Part shown: positions 38,054 to 48,051 of the stretch, piece after piece | How the letters are laid out: every line of letters begins with the position of its first letter | How positions within the stretch are numbered: the stretch's first letter is position 1 | DNA from: Sporosarcina ureae | GTDB taxonomy: Bacteria > Bacillota > Bacilli > Bacillales_A > Planococcaceae | Assembly: GCF_002082015.1 (NCBI RefSeq) | Contig: NZ_CP015109.1 | Location: 1,200,001-1,264,000 of the forward strand | DNA length: 64,000 nucleotides | Direction of reading: 5' to 3' | Made by a program: the position numbers and the translations under genes | Notes under the pieces: model-generated | Database searches by the model: none | Seen by the model: the letters and a program-made list of their open reading frames with translations, nothing else | What the model was told of the DNA's origin: nothing

Positions 38054-38085
38054 GTTAATACTATTACAGTTAGCGGGGGGATGGA

Positions 38086-38793
38086 ATGGTCACATTTAAA
38101 TCGTGGAGTGATACACCAGTCTTACCAGAGTTTCCAGCGGACTCTGAAACAAAAGGAGCTTCTGAAGTATTGCAGTGGGCTTATGATCACTATGGAGAAA
38201 AGCTAGTCTATGCTTGTAGCTTTGGTATTGAAGGCATTGTACTGATCGAACTGATTTCACGCGTGAAGCCCGATGCCAAGATTGTTTTCTTAGACACCAA
38301 TTATCATTTTAAAGAAACGTACGACACAATAGAAAAAGTAAAGAAACGTTATCCTCAGCTTAAAATCCATATACAACAACCCGGATTGACTATTGAAGAA
38401 CAAACAAATCAATATGGTTTAGATCTATGGAAAACCAACCCGAATCAATGTTGTCATTTGCGAAAGATCCAACCGTTGGAAGAAGCCATTGCCCCTTCCA
38501 CTGCTTGGATATCAGGATTACGTAGGGAACAATCTGAAATGAGAAAATCTACGGAATATCTAAATGTAGATAATCGTTTTGAAAAAATTAAAGTCTGTCC
38601 GCTTATTCATTGGACATGGAAAGATGTTTGGCGTTTCGCCCACACACATGAACTAGATTATAATATTCTTCATGATCAAGGATACCCGAGTATCGGGTGC
38701 GCAAACTGTACAAAACCAGCTTTTACTGAAGAAGATATGCGCTCTGGACGCTGGACCGGTAGCGGCAAAACAGAATGTGGACTGCATACGTAA
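38086..38793 (+). CDS. cysH: Adenylyl-sulfate (APS) reductase CysH
   Basis: 235 residues. Adenine-nucleotide-alpha-hydrolase fold with YACSFGIEG. Four cysteines for a 4Fe-4S cluster, CC in NQCCHLRK and CxxC in GCANCT, mark it as the APS-using type. Catalytic Cys lies in the tail KTECGLHT. It reduces activated sulfate to sulfite with thioredoxin. First gene of the operon, start ATG 38086 after GGGGGG. Confidence 0.93.
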   Translation: MVTFKSWSDTPVLPEFPADSETKGASEVLQWAYDHYGEKLVYACSFGIEGIVLIELISRVKPDAKIVFLDTNYHFKETYDTIEKVKKRYPQLKIHIQQPGLTIEEQTNQYGLDLWKTNPNQCCHLRKIQPLEEAIAPSTAWISGLRREQSEMRKSTEYLNVDNRFEKIKVCPLIHWTWKDVWRFAHTHELDYNILHDQGYPSIGCANCTKPAFTEEDMRSGRWTGSGKTECGLHT

Positions 38794-38860
38794 ATTTTTT
38801 TAATTTAAAACCTAGTATTTCTATATGTCTTATTAAAATGAAAAGGATAGGTGTTCAAAA

Positions 38861-40003
38861 ATGACAATCATACAACCACATGGCGGCAAGTTAATTAATT
38901 TATACGATCCCACTCTCTCCATTAAAGGCTTGCATAAAACAGTTTCAATTGATGCAACGTCAGTAAGTGATTTGGAATTAATCGCAACGGGTGCATACAG
39001 CCCATTAACAGGTTTTTTAACTTCTAAAGACTACCATGCAGTCGTCAATAACATTCGGTTAGCAGATGGTACAATATGGAGTTTGCCAATTACGCTGCCC
39101 GTTAAAGACAGTTCAGCTTACTCCGTAGGCGATACGGTTCTACTCGATTATCAAGGCGAAATTTACGGTACACTTGAAATTACGGAGATCTTCGAACCTG
39201 ATCAACAAATCGAAGCAGAAAAAGTTTATAAAACTACTGACCGTGCTCATCCAGGCGTTGCGAAGTTACTCGATCGCGGACATATCTACCTTGGTGGACC
39301 GATCAAATTAATAAGACGAATAGAACAGAGAGATTTCGCTGAATTTTATTTCGATCCTTCGGAAACTCGTCAAGCTTTTGATAATAATGGGTGGAAGACA
39401 ATCGTCGGATTCCAAACGCGTAATCCCGTACACCGTGCCCATGAGTATATTCAAAAAACTGCACTTGAAACCGTCGATGCTCTTTTGCTCAATCCATTAG
39501 TTGGCGAAACAAAGTCTGATGATATCCCCGCTCATGTACGGATGGAGAGTTATCAAGTATTACTGCGTGACTACTATCCTGAGGACCGTGTGAAGTTAGC
39601 TGTCTTCCCTGCCGCCATGCGTTATGCAGGACCACGCGAAGCCATTTTCCATGCCCTTGTACGCAAAAATTATGGTTGTACTCACTTTATCGTCGGCCGT
39701 GACCATGCAGGTGTCGGAGATTATTACGGCACATACGAGGCGCAAGAAATTTTCTCGAACTTTACAGCAGAAGAAATTGGCATCACATTACTGTTCTTTG
39801 AACATAGCTTTTTCTGTAAAGCTTGTGGCAATATGGCAACACCTAAAACTTGCCCGCACTCTAGTCAAGATCATGTAATTCTTTCGGGAACTAAGGTACG
39901 TGCGATGTTAAAAAGCGGCATCTTGCCTCCGTCAGAATTCAGTCGTAAAGAAGTGGTTGATGTACTAATCAAAGGCTTACAAGAAAAAGAACTGGTGAAG
40001 TGA
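38861..40003 (+). CDS. sat: Sulfate adenylyltransferase (ATP sulfurylase)
   Basis: 380 residues. ATP-binding [11 protein letters not shown] near residue 186 and [12 protein letters not shown] near 287, with a C-terminal zinc-type cluster [16 protein letters not shown]. It makes APS from ATP and sulfate. AAAGGATAGGTG precedes the ATG. In B. subtilis the sulfate permease gene cysP lies between cysH and sat; here there are only 67 bases. Confidence 0.95.
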   Translation: MTIIQPHGGKLINLYDPTLSIKGLHKTVSIDATSVSDLELIATGAYSPLTGFLTSKDYHAVVNNIRLADGTIWSLPITLPVKDSSAYSVGDTVLLDYQGEIYGTLEITEIFEPDQQIEAEKVYKTTDRAHPGVAKLLDRGHIYLGGPIKLIRRIEQRDFAEFYFDPSETRQAFDNNGWKTIVGFQTRNPVHRAHEYIQKTALETVDALLLNPLVGETKSDDIPAHVRMESYQVLLRDYYPEDRVKLAVFPAAMRYAGPREAIFHALVRKNYGCTHFIVGRDHAGVGDYYGTYEAQEIFSNFTAEEIGITLLFFEHSFFCKACGNMATPKTCPHSSQDHVILSGTKVRAMLKSGILPPSEFSRKEVVDVLIKGLQEKELVK

Positions 40004-40014
40004 GGAGACACGAT

Positions 40015-40611
40015 ATGGCAAAGAACATTGTATGGCATGACCCGTTACTATCAAAAGAAGAACAACGTATAAAAAATAAACATCATAGCGCAGTACTTTA
40101 CTTCACAGGCCTATCGGGTTCAGGTAAATCCACGATTGCTAATGCAGCTGCTCGTAGGTTACATGATCTTGGTGCGAACACCTATGTCCTTGATGGCGAT
40201 AATGTCCGTCACGGCTTAAATAAAGACTTGGGCTTTTCAGATGAAGCTCGTAAAGAAAACATTCGTCGAATCGGTGAAGTTTCGAAATTATTCATTGATA
40301 GCGGTCAGCTTGTTTTCACTGCATTTATCTCTCCTTTCCGAGAAGATCGAGATAGTGTCAGACGTTTGGTAGAGAAGGATGAATTTGTTGAAGTATATAT
40401 CAGCTGTCCTCTTGATGCTTGTGAAGAACGTGATCCGAAGGGTTTATATGAAAAGGCACGTGCTGGTGTCATTCCTGAATTTACCGGAATTTCATCACCT
40501 TATGAAGCACCAGTACAACCTGAACTCACATTAGAAACAGATCAATATACGGTGGAAGAATGTGTCGAGCAATTAATCGATTACTTACGTGATAAAAAAT
40601 GGATTAATTAA
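40015..40611 (+). CDS. cysC: Adenylyl-sulfate kinase
   Basis: 198 residues from ATG 40015 after GAGGAGA. P-loop GLSGSGKST near residue 32, DGDNVRHGLNKDLGF near 61 and FISPFREDRD near 104 are APS-kinase signatures. It phosphorylates APS to PAPS. Since CysH looks APS-specific, PAPS may serve detoxification or other sulfation. Starts 12 bases after sat. Confidence 0.95.
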   Translation: MAKNIVWHDPLLSKEEQRIKNKHHSAVLYFTGLSGSGKSTIANAAARRLHDLGANTYVLDGDNVRHGLNKDLGFSDEARKENIRRIGEVSKLFIDSGQLVFTAFISPFREDRDSVRRLVEKDEFVEVYISCPLDACEERDPKGLYEKARAGVIPEFTGISSPYEAPVQPELTLETDQYTVEECVEQLIDYLRDKKWIN

Positions 40612-40623
40612 GGAGTGAGAGGA

Positions 40624-41400
40624 ATGGGTAAGGTGTGGCTAGTCGGAGCAGGTCCTGGCGATCCTGACTTATTGACCGTAAAAGCAGTGAAAGCAATACA
40701 GCAAGCGGATGTAATTCTTTATGACAGACTGATCAATCAAGAAATTTTAGCTTATGCAAAAACAGACGCGGAATTGATTTTTGTAGGCAAGCTTCCAAAG
40801 CATCATTTCGTTCAGCAGGATATGATCAATTTCTTATTGGTTAAACATGCCACGCAAGGTAAACAAGTCGTCCGTCTGAAAGGCGGCGATCCATTTATTT
40901 TCGGTCGTGGCGGTGAAGAAGCTGCGTTTGTGGTCAAGCATCACATCCCGTTCGAGGTGATTCCTGGAATTACTTCGGGGATCGCAGCTCCTGCTTATGC
41001 AGGAATCCCAGTCACTCATCGTGAATACAGTGCATCATTTGCCATCGTCACGGGCCATCGTAAGGAAGGTGCGGACGAGGCTGAGAAATGGCAGGCTCTT
41101 GCCAAAGGAATAGATACGCTGGCAATTTACATGGGCATCGGCAATCTTCCCTATATTCAGATGCAATTAATTCAACACGGCAAAGATCCAAACACACCTG
41201 TTGCATTTATTCATTGGGGGACAACAGAGACGCAGCGCACAGTTACTGCGACACTTTCCACTATGACGGAAACAGCACGTCTTGAGGAAGTCAAAAACCC
41301 TAGCATGATTGTTATTGGGGAAGTGGTCCGCTTGCGTGACGAATTGCGATGGTTCGAGGAATCGAGCAAAGAACGTCGTTTGCACGAGACGATGGTATGA
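40624..41400 (+). CDS. cobA: Uroporphyrinogen-III C-methyltransferase
   Basis: 258 residues from ATG 40624, eight bases after AAGGAG. SAM-binding GAGPGDPDLLTVKA at the N terminus and RLKGGDPFIFGRGGEEA near residue 80 are SUMT signatures. It makes precorrin-2, first step of siroheme synthesis. Stand-alone domain, unlike fused CysG. Equivalent to B. subtilis ylnD (sumT). Confidence 0.93.
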   Translation: MGKVWLVGAGPGDPDLLTVKAVKAIQQADVILYDRLINQEILAYAKTDAELIFVGKLPKHHFVQQDMINFLLVKHATQGKQVVRLKGGDPFIFGRGGEEAAFVVKHHIPFEVIPGITSGIAAPAYAGIPVTHREYSASFAIVTGHRKEGADEAEKWQALAKGIDTLAIYMGIGNLPYIQMQLIQHGKDPNTPVAFIHWGTTETQRTVTATLSTMTETARLEEVKNPSMIVIGEVVRLRDELRWFEESSKERRLHETMV

Positions 41401-42170
41401 GAGCGATCCTATATATTTGCCACGGCAGCCGCGTAAAAAAAGGACAGCAGGCTGCTTTGGCGTTCATTGAGAAGACGATGGAAACCGATGTGGCCCCTAT
41501 TCAAGAAGCATGTTTCCTTGAACTCGCTGATCCGTCTATCGCGTTAGGTGTCGCACGCTGTATAGAGCGAGGCGCAACAGAAATTATAGCTATACCTTTT
41601 CTGTTATTGCGCGCAGGTCACGCCAACGTGGATATTCCTACTGAGCTAGAGGAAGTCATGATGAATTACCCTAATATTCCTGTTTACTATGGCGATCCAA
41701 TTGGCGTGGATGAACGTATGGTGGATGTGCTGATTGAACGACTGCGGGATACAACAGAATTTATTCCTAAGAATGCGTCTATTTTATTGATTGGAAGAGG
41801 TAGCAGTGATCCTACCACGAAAGAAGACTTTGCAGAGATCAAAAGAATTTTCCAGGAGAAAATGAAGCTTCAACATGTTCATGTCGGTTATCTAGCAGCT
41901 TGCGAGCCTTTTTATGAAGAGGAACTTGAACGACTACTAGAACAGCAACCCAAGACTCTGTATGTGTTACCGTATTTGTTATTCACCGGTATTTTGATGA
42001 AATCAATTGAACGAACACTAAATAAAACGAAAACAACAACCGCTATTCATCTATGCTCTGAATTAGGCTATGACCCAGTGATTCATGCAATTCTGAATGA
42101 AAGGGTCGATGAAGCAGCAGAAAGGAAACGTGTTCTCTATGTTCCCCATCATGCTCGAAAACTTGGATGA
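41397..42170 (+). CDS. sirB: Sirohydrochlorin ferrochelatase SirB
   Basis: 257 residues from ATG 41397, overlapping the cobA stop (ATGA). Two CbiX-like halves: ILYICHGSRVKKG at the N terminus with the metal-site His, and ILLIGRGSSDPTTKEDF in the second half, where Arg replaces the His. It inserts Fe(II) into sirohydrochlorin. Equivalent to B. subtilis ylnE. Confidence 0.88.
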   Translation: MRAILYICHGSRVKKGQQAALAFIEKTMETDVAPIQEACFLELADPSIALGVARCIERGATEIIAIPFLLLRAGHANVDIPTELEEVMMNYPNIPVYYGDPIGVDERMVDVLIERLRDTTEFIPKNASILLIGRGSSDPTTKEDFAEIKRIFQEKMKLQHVHVGYLAACEPFYEEELERLLEQQPKTLYVLPYLLFTGILMKSIERTLNKTKTTTAIHLCSELGYDPVIHAILNERVDEAAERKRVLYVPHHARKLG

Positions 42171-42774
42171 ATCAAATATATTTTTAGTCGGTGGCGGGCA
42201 CGTTGCGTATCACAAAGTACTCAACTTACACCGCTTCGGTATTCATCCGACTCTTATCAGCCCTGAATTCCATCCATCTCTTGCAGAACTTGAACAGCAA
42301 GGGACGGTTACACTCATCACGAAAGAAGCGGAATGGGAAGATGTTGCGAACGCTTTTCTCACATTACTCGTTACAGACAACGAAGTACTAAATGATCATC
42401 TCGCCAAGCAATTAAAGCGTGCGGGTAAACTAGTCGTTCACGCATCCAACCCATCGCTAGGTACCGCGCAGATTCCAGCAGTCACTACCCGCGGTAAACT
42501 GATTATCAGCGTATCTACAAGCGGTGCAAGTCCTTCATTGGCCAAGAAGATTCGATCGGAAATAGCTGAAACGTATGATGAACGTTATGAAGACTATCTA
42601 GACTTCCTCGCAGATATCCGACAGTATGTAAAGAAATATGTGGCGGATCGTGTGGAACGTCGTAGCTGGCTGAAAGAGGCCATTGAACCAATTTATCTCC
42701 ATAACATAGAAGAACGTCAAACCTTCCTAGATGAACTTAAACAAACCTTCCCAGTAGAGCAGACTATTAGTTGA
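42139..42774 (+). CDS. sirC: Precorrin-2 dehydrogenase SirC
   Basis: 211 residues from ATG 42139; AAAGGAAA stands upstream within sirB, and the genes overlap by 32 bases. NAD-binding FLVGGGHVAYHKV near residue 14, then the SIS-like ISVSTSGASPSLAKKIRSEI around residue 120. It oxidises precorrin-2 to sirohydrochlorin, the substrate of SirB. Last gene of the operon, which thus supplies the siroheme needed by CysI. Confidence 0.9.
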   Translation: MFPIMLENLDESNIFLVGGGHVAYHKVLNLHRFGIHPTLISPEFHPSLAELEQQGTVTLITKEAEWEDVANAFLTLLVTDNEVLNDHLAKQLKRAGKLVVHASNPSLGTAQIPAVTTRGKLIISVSTSGASPSLAKKIRSEIAETYDERYEDYLDFLADIRQYVKKYVADRVERRSWLKEAIEPIYLHNIEERQTFLDELKQTFPVEQTIS

Positions 42775-42780
42775 ACAGAC

Positions 42781-42823
42781 AAAAAAGATCATTAATTCAT
42801 TGTTGAATTAATGATCTTTTTAT
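42781..42823. terminator. Bidirectional terminator of the cysH operon
   Basis: Eighteen-base perfect stem (42782-42799 / 42804-42821) with loop TTGT, A run before and T run after. Confidence 0.9.
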
Positions 42824-42836
42824 AATTTCAATCCTA

Positions 42837-43181
42837 TTACTTATGCATGAAAGATTTGATTTCTTCTTCCGACATCGATGAATCACATTTCACATTTACT
42901 GTGTCTCCATTAGTGTAGATGAAACCTGGAACTGTTGGAATGCCATATTCATTACGGAAAGTTGAAACACCTTTCATATCTGCTTGATCTATACTATCTA
43001 CATAATAGATATGCGTATTCGTCTCTTTAGACACTTTATTTAGTTTTCCAACGAACACTTGGCAATAAGGGCAGACCTCTTTACCTACATAAATTACAGC
43101 TTCGCCATCGTCTTTTACTAATTTATCTGCTCTTGCAGAATCAATTTTCTCAAAACCCGCTATGTTCTCTTCATAAGTCAT
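42837..43181 (-). CDS. Thioredoxin-fold protein with CPYC motif
   Basis: 114 residues, no signal peptide. Redox motif EVCPYCQVF near residue 37 and the cis-Pro region GIPTVPGFIY. It resembles the thioredoxin-like bacteriocin-accessory (Bta/PedC) family, but no bacteriocin genes are near. CPYC is glutaredoxin-like. Cytoplasmic disulfide reductase is likely. GGAGA precedes the ATG. Confidence 0.75.
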   Translation of the reverse strand: MTYEENIAGFEKIDSARADKLVKDDGEAVIYVGKEVCPYCQVFVGKLNKVSKETNTHIYYVDSIDQADMKGVSTFRNEYGIPTVPGFIYTNGDTVNVKCDSSMSEEEIKSFMHK

Positions 43182-43350
43182 GTATAATCAATCTCCTTTC
43201 ATTCACTAGTAATAGTATACCGCAATGCTTTAGCACTTAAACAAGTAAATGCTTGCAAGTAGATTTTGTTCACTAGTTTTCAAGTCAGATACAGTGATTA
43301 ATCAAAAACACAGAAAACCCTGCCTATTTAGACAGAGTTTTTCATGACAT

Positions 43351-43962
43351 TTATTGAATTCCTTTTTTAACCCACTCTGCTACTGTGACTGTACGTTTGG
43401 CTTGATGTTTAACAGCAGCCTCCACATCTTCAATCATCTCACCAGTGGGACCGACTGTAACGCTAGTTCCATATGGGTTTCCACCTGCACCAAATACTAC
43501 TGGATCTGAATATCCAGGTGGTACGATAATCGCACCCCAGTGCATCATGGACGTATATAACGATAGGATGGTTGCTTCTTGACCACCATGTGGGTTTTGA
43601 GCTGAAGACATTGCGCTTACCACTTTATTGATTGTCTTACCTTTAGCCCATATACCGCCTTGTGTATCTAGGAATTGTTTCATTTGTGAAGCCATATTAC
43701 CAAAACGTGTTGGCGTACTGAATATAATAGCATCCGCCCATTCAATATCTTCTGATGTTGCTACTGGAATGTCTTTCGTTGCATTAGCCGTTGCTTTCCA
43801 TACATCATTATTTTCCACTACTGATTGCGGAGCTAACTCTTTTACTTTTAGAACTTTTACCTCAGCACCTGCTTCTTTCGCACTTGCCTCTGCCCATTTG
43901 GCTAATTGATAATTCGTTCCACCCATACTGTAAAAAATTACAGCTACCTTAACATTCGACAT
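43351..43962 (-). CDS. wrbA: WrbA-type NAD(P)H:quinone oxidoreductase
   Basis: 203 residues, flavodoxin fold. FMN phosphate loop YSMGGTNYQLAK near residue 12, TPTRFGNMASQMKQFLD near 85 and HGGQEATILS near 130 are WrbA signatures. It reduces quinones by two electrons, avoiding superoxide. AAGGAG lies eight bases before the ATG. Confidence 0.92.
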   Translation of the reverse strand: MSNVKVAVIFYSMGGTNYQLAKWAEASAKEAGAEVKVLKVKELAPQSVVENNDVWKATANATKDIPVATSEDIEWADAIIFSTPTRFGNMASQMKQFLDTQGGIWAKGKTINKVVSAMSSAQNPHGGQEATILSLYTSMMHWGAIIVPPGYSDPVVFGAGGNPYGTSVTVGPTGEMIEDVEAAVKHQAKRTVTVAEWVKKGIQ

Positions 43963-44005
43963 CCAAACATCTCCTTCGATTTGATAAATAATTTTTAGTA
44001 AAGGT

Positions 44006-44053
44006 TCACGCTAATACAACCTGCTCTTTTTTACCTTTCCCGGTATTTCTCAT
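44006..44053 (-). CDS. Possible 15-codon ORF upstream of wrbA
   Basis: ATG 44053 to TGA 44006 encodes a basic 15-residue peptide (MRNTGKGKKEQVVLA). TGGAGATG stands at good spacing. It ends 43 bases before the wrbA start on the same strand, so it could be a leader peptide. Without comparative data it may be chance. Confidence 0.3.
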   Translation of the reverse strand: MRNTGKGKKEQVVLA

Positions 44054-44204
44054 ATTAATCATCTCCATTCATATAACTTTTATACCTAATCAATTTCCCT
44101 TCCAATTAAGATTAGGATGGAATAGTAAGATGGTGATCCCTACAAATATCTAAGTGAACTTCCTAAAACATTCTGCTTGTTCGCTAAATATCCAATGCTT
44201 CCAT

Positions 44205-44240
44205 CCAAAAAGGACAGCTAGATTTCACTCTGGCTGTCCT
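44205..44240 (-). terminator. Terminator of cysJI (minus strand)
   Basis: AGGACAGC / GCTGTCCT stem, extended by AGA/TCT across a mismatch. On the minus strand it ends in TTTTT. Confidence 0.75.
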
Positions 44241-44250
44241 ACTTATGCAA

Positions 44251-45975
44251 TTACACCTTATGGAAATTCGTTCCGTCAGTAGTTTCTGCAACAATTCCAG
44301 CACGGATCACAAAGTCTCCAAAGTGTTCGCCGTCATTGCGTTCTTTCGCAAAACGTTTCAATATAGGTCCTAACTCATTTAATATCTCATCTTCTCCAAT
44401 ATTCTCACGGTAAATCTTACTTAAGCGTTGCCCCGTAAAACCGCCACCTAAGTACATATTATACTTGCCTGGTCCCTTACCGATAAAACCTAGTTCTGCT
44501 ATCGCTGGACGTGCACATCCATTCGGACATCCTGTCATACGCGTCACGATTTCTTCATCGCCAAGTCCAGCTTCATCTAGTAAGTCTTCGATTTTTGTGA
44601 TCAATGAAGGTAAATATCGTTCTGCCTCTGCCATCGCCAAACCACACGTAGGCAGTGCAACACATGCCATGGAGTTTTTACGTAATGCTGACTGTTCGAC
44701 TGGAGACTCTAAGCCATACTTCGCAATAATTTCTTCTATGTTCTTTTTATTTGAACCCGCTACATCACCCAATACTAAGTTTTGATTTGGACTCAAACGG
44801 AAATCACCTGTATGAATCTCGGCAATTTCCCGAAGTGCTGTCATCAATTTATAATTCTCAGTATCGCGCACACGACCATTTTCAATAAAGAATGTATAAT
44901 TCCAACGATCATTTTCTGCTGGCACCCATCCATAACGATCTCCATTATGATCAAAATGGTAAGGACGTGATTCCTCTAACTCCCAGCCCAGACGGCTATG
45001 AAGCTCTTCAATTAACCAATCCAGCCCCCGAGAATCAATCGTATATTTGAATCGTGCATACTTCCGTACAGAACGATTCCCATTATCCCGTTGGATCGTC
45101 ATTAAATGCTTCGCTACTTCCACGACTTGATCTACCGGCACGAACCCAATTAGGCGACCTAACTGAGGATACGTCTGCTCATCACCATGCGTCATTCCCA
45201 TCCCGCCACCTACCGCGACGTTGAAGCCGACTAATTTATCGTCTTCTACTATTGCAATTAATCCAACATCTTGAGCGAATACATCAATATCATTCATTGG
45301 AGGTACCGCAATTCCAATCTTGAATTTTCTAGGCAAATAGGTCGCACCGTAAATTGGCTCTACTTCTTCACCTGCCGTATCCACAACCTTTTCCTCATCC
45401 AACCAAATTTCATGATACGCCGTTGTTTGTGGCAACAAATCCAAACTTAATCGCTTCGACCATTCATATATTTCTGCATGAACCGATGACTGATTTGGAT
45501 TTGGACTGCACATGACGTTTCGGTTGACGTCACCACACGCTGCGATCGAATCTAGTAACGCGTCATTCATTTCCTGAATATTCTTTTTCATATTCCATTT
45601 CAAAATTCCATGCATTTGGAACGCTTGGCGTGTCGTTAACTTTAATGTACCGTTACCATATTTATGTGCTAGTTCATCCAAAACAAGCCATTGTTTTGGT
45701 GTAGCTAATCCAGCTGGTGTCCGTACGCGGATCATGAACTGGTAGGCTGGCTCTAGCTTTTGGCGTTGACGCTCTACCCGTAGATCTCGATCATCCTGCA
45801 AGTAACTGCCATGAAATTTCATCAGTCGGTTATCATTACCTGGGATTCCTGAACTAATGGAATCATTCATTGTTTCAATCAGACTTCCCCGTAAGTAATC
45901 ACTTTCAATTTTAATTTCTTCTACATCACTCGGTGCGCCGTCTTGTATATGGATCGGCTTTGTTGTCGAAGACAT
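44251..45975 (-). CDS. cysI: Assimilatory sulfite reductase hemoprotein subunit
   Basis: 574 residues from ATG 45975 after GGGAGTGGGAG; a start at 46005 would overlap cysJ. Two ferredoxin-like half-repeats typical of nitrite/sulfite reductases. Siroheme/4Fe-4S cysteines in [10 protein letters not shown] and [16 protein letters not shown] and GDVNRNVMC are conserved substrate-site motifs. Reduces sulfite to sulfide with electrons from CysJ; lies 19 bases after cysJ. Confidence 0.95.
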   Translation of the reverse strand: MSSTTKPIHIQDGAPSDVEEIKIESDYLRGSLIETMNDSISSGIPGNDNRLMKFHGSYLQDDRDLRVERQRQKLEPAYQFMIRVRTPAGLATPKQWLVLDELAHKYGNGTLKLTTRQAFQMHGILKWNMKKNIQEMNDALLDSIAACGDVNRNVMCSPNPNQSSVHAEIYEWSKRLSLDLLPQTTAYHEIWLDEEKVVDTAGEEVEPIYGATYLPRKFKIGIAVPPMNDIDVFAQDVGLIAIVEDDKLVGFNVAVGGGMGMTHGDEQTYPQLGRLIGFVPVDQVVEVAKHLMTIQRDNGNRSVRKYARFKYTIDSRGLDWLIEELHSRLGWELEESRPYHFDHNGDRYGWVPAENDRWNYTFFIENGRVRDTENYKLMTALREIAEIHTGDFRLSPNQNLVLGDVAGSNKKNIEEIIAKYGLESPVEQSALRKNSMACVALPTCGLAMAEAERYLPSLITKIEDLLDEAGLGDEEIVTRMTGCPNGCARPAIAELGFIGKGPGKYNMYLGGGFTGQRLSKIYRENIGEDEILNELGPILKRFAKERNDGEHFGDFVIRAGIVAETTDGTNFHKV

Positions 45976-45994
45976 GCTCCCACTCCCTTTCGAA

Positions 45995-47809
45995 TTAATA
46001 GACATCTCTCTGATAGCGTTTTTCTTGAACTAACTGAGTAATGAATTGTTCGGCTTCTTCAAGTGACTTACCACCTTCTTGTTGAAGGATTTCTAGCAAA
46101 GTTGCGTGTACGTCTTTTGCCATGTTCTGTTCATCACCACATACATAAATCACTGCACCTTCTTGAATCCATTGGTACAGTTCTTGACTCGCCTGTTTCA
46201 TACGATGCTGCACATATACTTTTTCATCTGTGTCACGTGAAAAGGCTACGTCGAGACGTGTTAACGCTCCACCTTTCACGTAATTTTGCCATTCAGTCTG
46301 GTAATAAAAATCCGTCATATAATGCTGATCTCCAAAAAACAACCAGGACTTTCCTTCCGCTCCCGTTTCACTGCGTTCTTCAATGAATGAACGGAATGGC
46401 GCGATCCCTGTTCCTGGCCCTATCATGATAATCGGTGTTTCAGAATTGACAGGTAAACGGAAGTTATCATTTTTATGAATATAGATCGGTAATGTATCCC
46501 CTGGCTCGAGGTTTTCTGCACATTGGATCGAGCAAACACCTTGTCTGTCGCGACCATGCGCTTCGTAACGGACAACACCAATTGTCAGATGCACTTCTTC
46601 AGGATTTGCTTCTAGACTACTTGCAATTGAATATAATCTCGCTGGCAACTTTCGCAGAATCCCTACTAGTTGCTGTTCTGAAGCTTCTACTGGTCCGAAG
46701 TCTGTTAAGGCATCGAGTACATCCCGTCCATCGACATATGCCCGGAGTTCATCCACATGTTCTTTTTCTAGAATTCGTTTCAACTCTTCTGATTTAGAGT
46801 AAGTGGATAGTTTTTCAAGCAATGGTTTGGTTACTACAGTAACCTCTAAGTAATTCAGTAAAGCAATTCGTAAAGCACGGCGCTCTCCTTGTGAGTTGAT
46901 CTCTACCGTCTCTTCTGCGTTCCAACCTCCAAGACTAATAATCTCATCGATTAAGTCGGAATTGTTCGTTGGATAAATTCCCACACTGTCACCCGGTTCA
47001 TACGTCAATCCTGAGCCTTCTAATGAAATCTCCACATGACGCGTCTCTTTATTAGAACCACGACCATTTAGGTTAATGTTTTTAAGTACTTCCGCATTAA
47101 ATGGATTCGTGCGTGAATACTGAGTAGCTGACGTGGTTTCAATTTCTACACTAGCTGCAGCCGATTGACCACCCGTTTGGATTTCCAATGAAACTTCTAC
47201 CGCTGCTAGCCACTGTGCTGCTGGTTCATCATAATCCAAATCACAATCTACACGTGGCGCTAATGGAATAGCACCGAGTTCGGAAAGTTTCTGATCGAAA
47301 TCAGCGCCGGTTTTACAGAAGAATTCATATGAACTATCGCCCAGTGCCAATACCGAATATTGAAGATGATCCAGTTTCGGAGCACGTTTGCCATGCAAGA
47401 ATTCAAAGAACGGTAAGGCTGTGTCAGGCGGATCTCCTTCTCCATGCGTACTAACAACAAGCAACAGGTTGTTGATTTTCTTCAAATTATTCGGTTTGAA
47501 ATCGCTCATGGATTGGATGGTCACATCAAAGGATTGCTCTTTTAACTTGGCTGCTGTTTGCTCAGCGATTCCCTGCCCGTTACCTGTTTGTGAACCATAA
47601 AGAACAGTTATTTCTTTAACTGCTGTCTGAACTTCGATAGTAGGACGCTCCAATACAGCGACACCACTCGATGGTACTGAAGTTGAGCTGACAGCTGTTA
47701 AGTAACCACTTAGCCAACTTTGCTGTGTTTCTGTGATGCCCGGTAATAAACGATTGAGCAATTCTACTTGTTCTTCACTAAAAGGACTGTTCGATACTTG
47801 TAACGCCAT
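45995..47809 (-). CDS. cysJ: Assimilatory sulfite reductase flavoprotein subunit
   Basis: 604 residues from ATG 47809 after GAGGG. N-terminal FMN flavodoxin domain ([14 protein letters not shown] near residue 74, [10 protein letters not shown]), then FAD domain (RLYSIASS), and NADPH domain ([12 protein letters not shown], ending YQRDVY typical of CysJ). It passes electrons from NADPH to CysI. Operon cysJ-cysI has its own promoter. Confidence 0.95.
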   Translation of the reverse strand: MALQVSNSPFSEEQVELLNRLLPGITETQQSWLSGYLTAVSSTSVPSSGVAVLERPTIEVQTAVKEITVLYGSQTGNGQGIAEQTAAKLKEQSFDVTIQSMSDFKPNNLKKINNLLLVVSTHGEGDPPDTALPFFEFLHGKRAPKLDHLQYSVLALGDSSYEFFCKTGADFDQKLSELGAIPLAPRVDCDLDYDEPAAQWLAAVEVSLEIQTGGQSAAASVEIETTSATQYSRTNPFNAEVLKNINLNGRGSNKETRHVEISLEGSGLTYEPGDSVGIYPTNNSDLIDEIISLGGWNAEETVEINSQGERRALRIALLNYLEVTVVTKPLLEKLSTYSKSEELKRILEKEHVDELRAYVDGRDVLDALTDFGPVEASEQQLVGILRKLPARLYSIASSLEANPEEVHLTIGVVRYEAHGRDRQGVCSIQCAENLEPGDTLPIYIHKNDNFRLPVNSETPIIMIGPGTGIAPFRSFIEERSETGAEGKSWLFFGDQHYMTDFYYQTEWQNYVKGGALTRLDVAFSRDTDEKVYVQHRMKQASQELYQWIQEGAVIYVCGDEQNMAKDVHATLLEILQQEGGKSLEEAEQFITQLVQEKRYQRDVY

Positions 47810-47901
47810 ATTCATCACCCTCGCAACCTTTTATTGTATTTTATAACGCTTACTAACACAGGATATCTGACTAGACTGAATATTATTTTTAAGATGATTT
47901 C

Positions 47902-47930
47902 ATTGTATTATGATTAATCTTATTAGTCAA
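47902..47930 (-). promoter_or_regulatory. Putative cysJI promoter
   Basis: Minus strand TTGACT (47930-47925), 17-base spacer, TACAAT (47907-47902). The spacer holds the palindrome GATTAATC. Confidence 0.65.
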
Positions 47931-48010
47931 GTAGGTTTTTAACGTAATAAAGTACATACTAAAAAATCATCCCTCTTGCTAATTCACTTTGATCTCGAAC
48001 TTCATAACGC

Positions 48011-48048
48011 CAAAAAAGGATGCCTCGAAATTCAAGGACATCCTTTTG
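48011..48048 (-). terminator. Terminator of the efeOBU operon
   Basis: On the minus strand AAAAGGATG...CATCCTTTTTT hairpin with small internal mismatches. Confidence 0.75.
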
Positions 48049-48051
48049 TAA

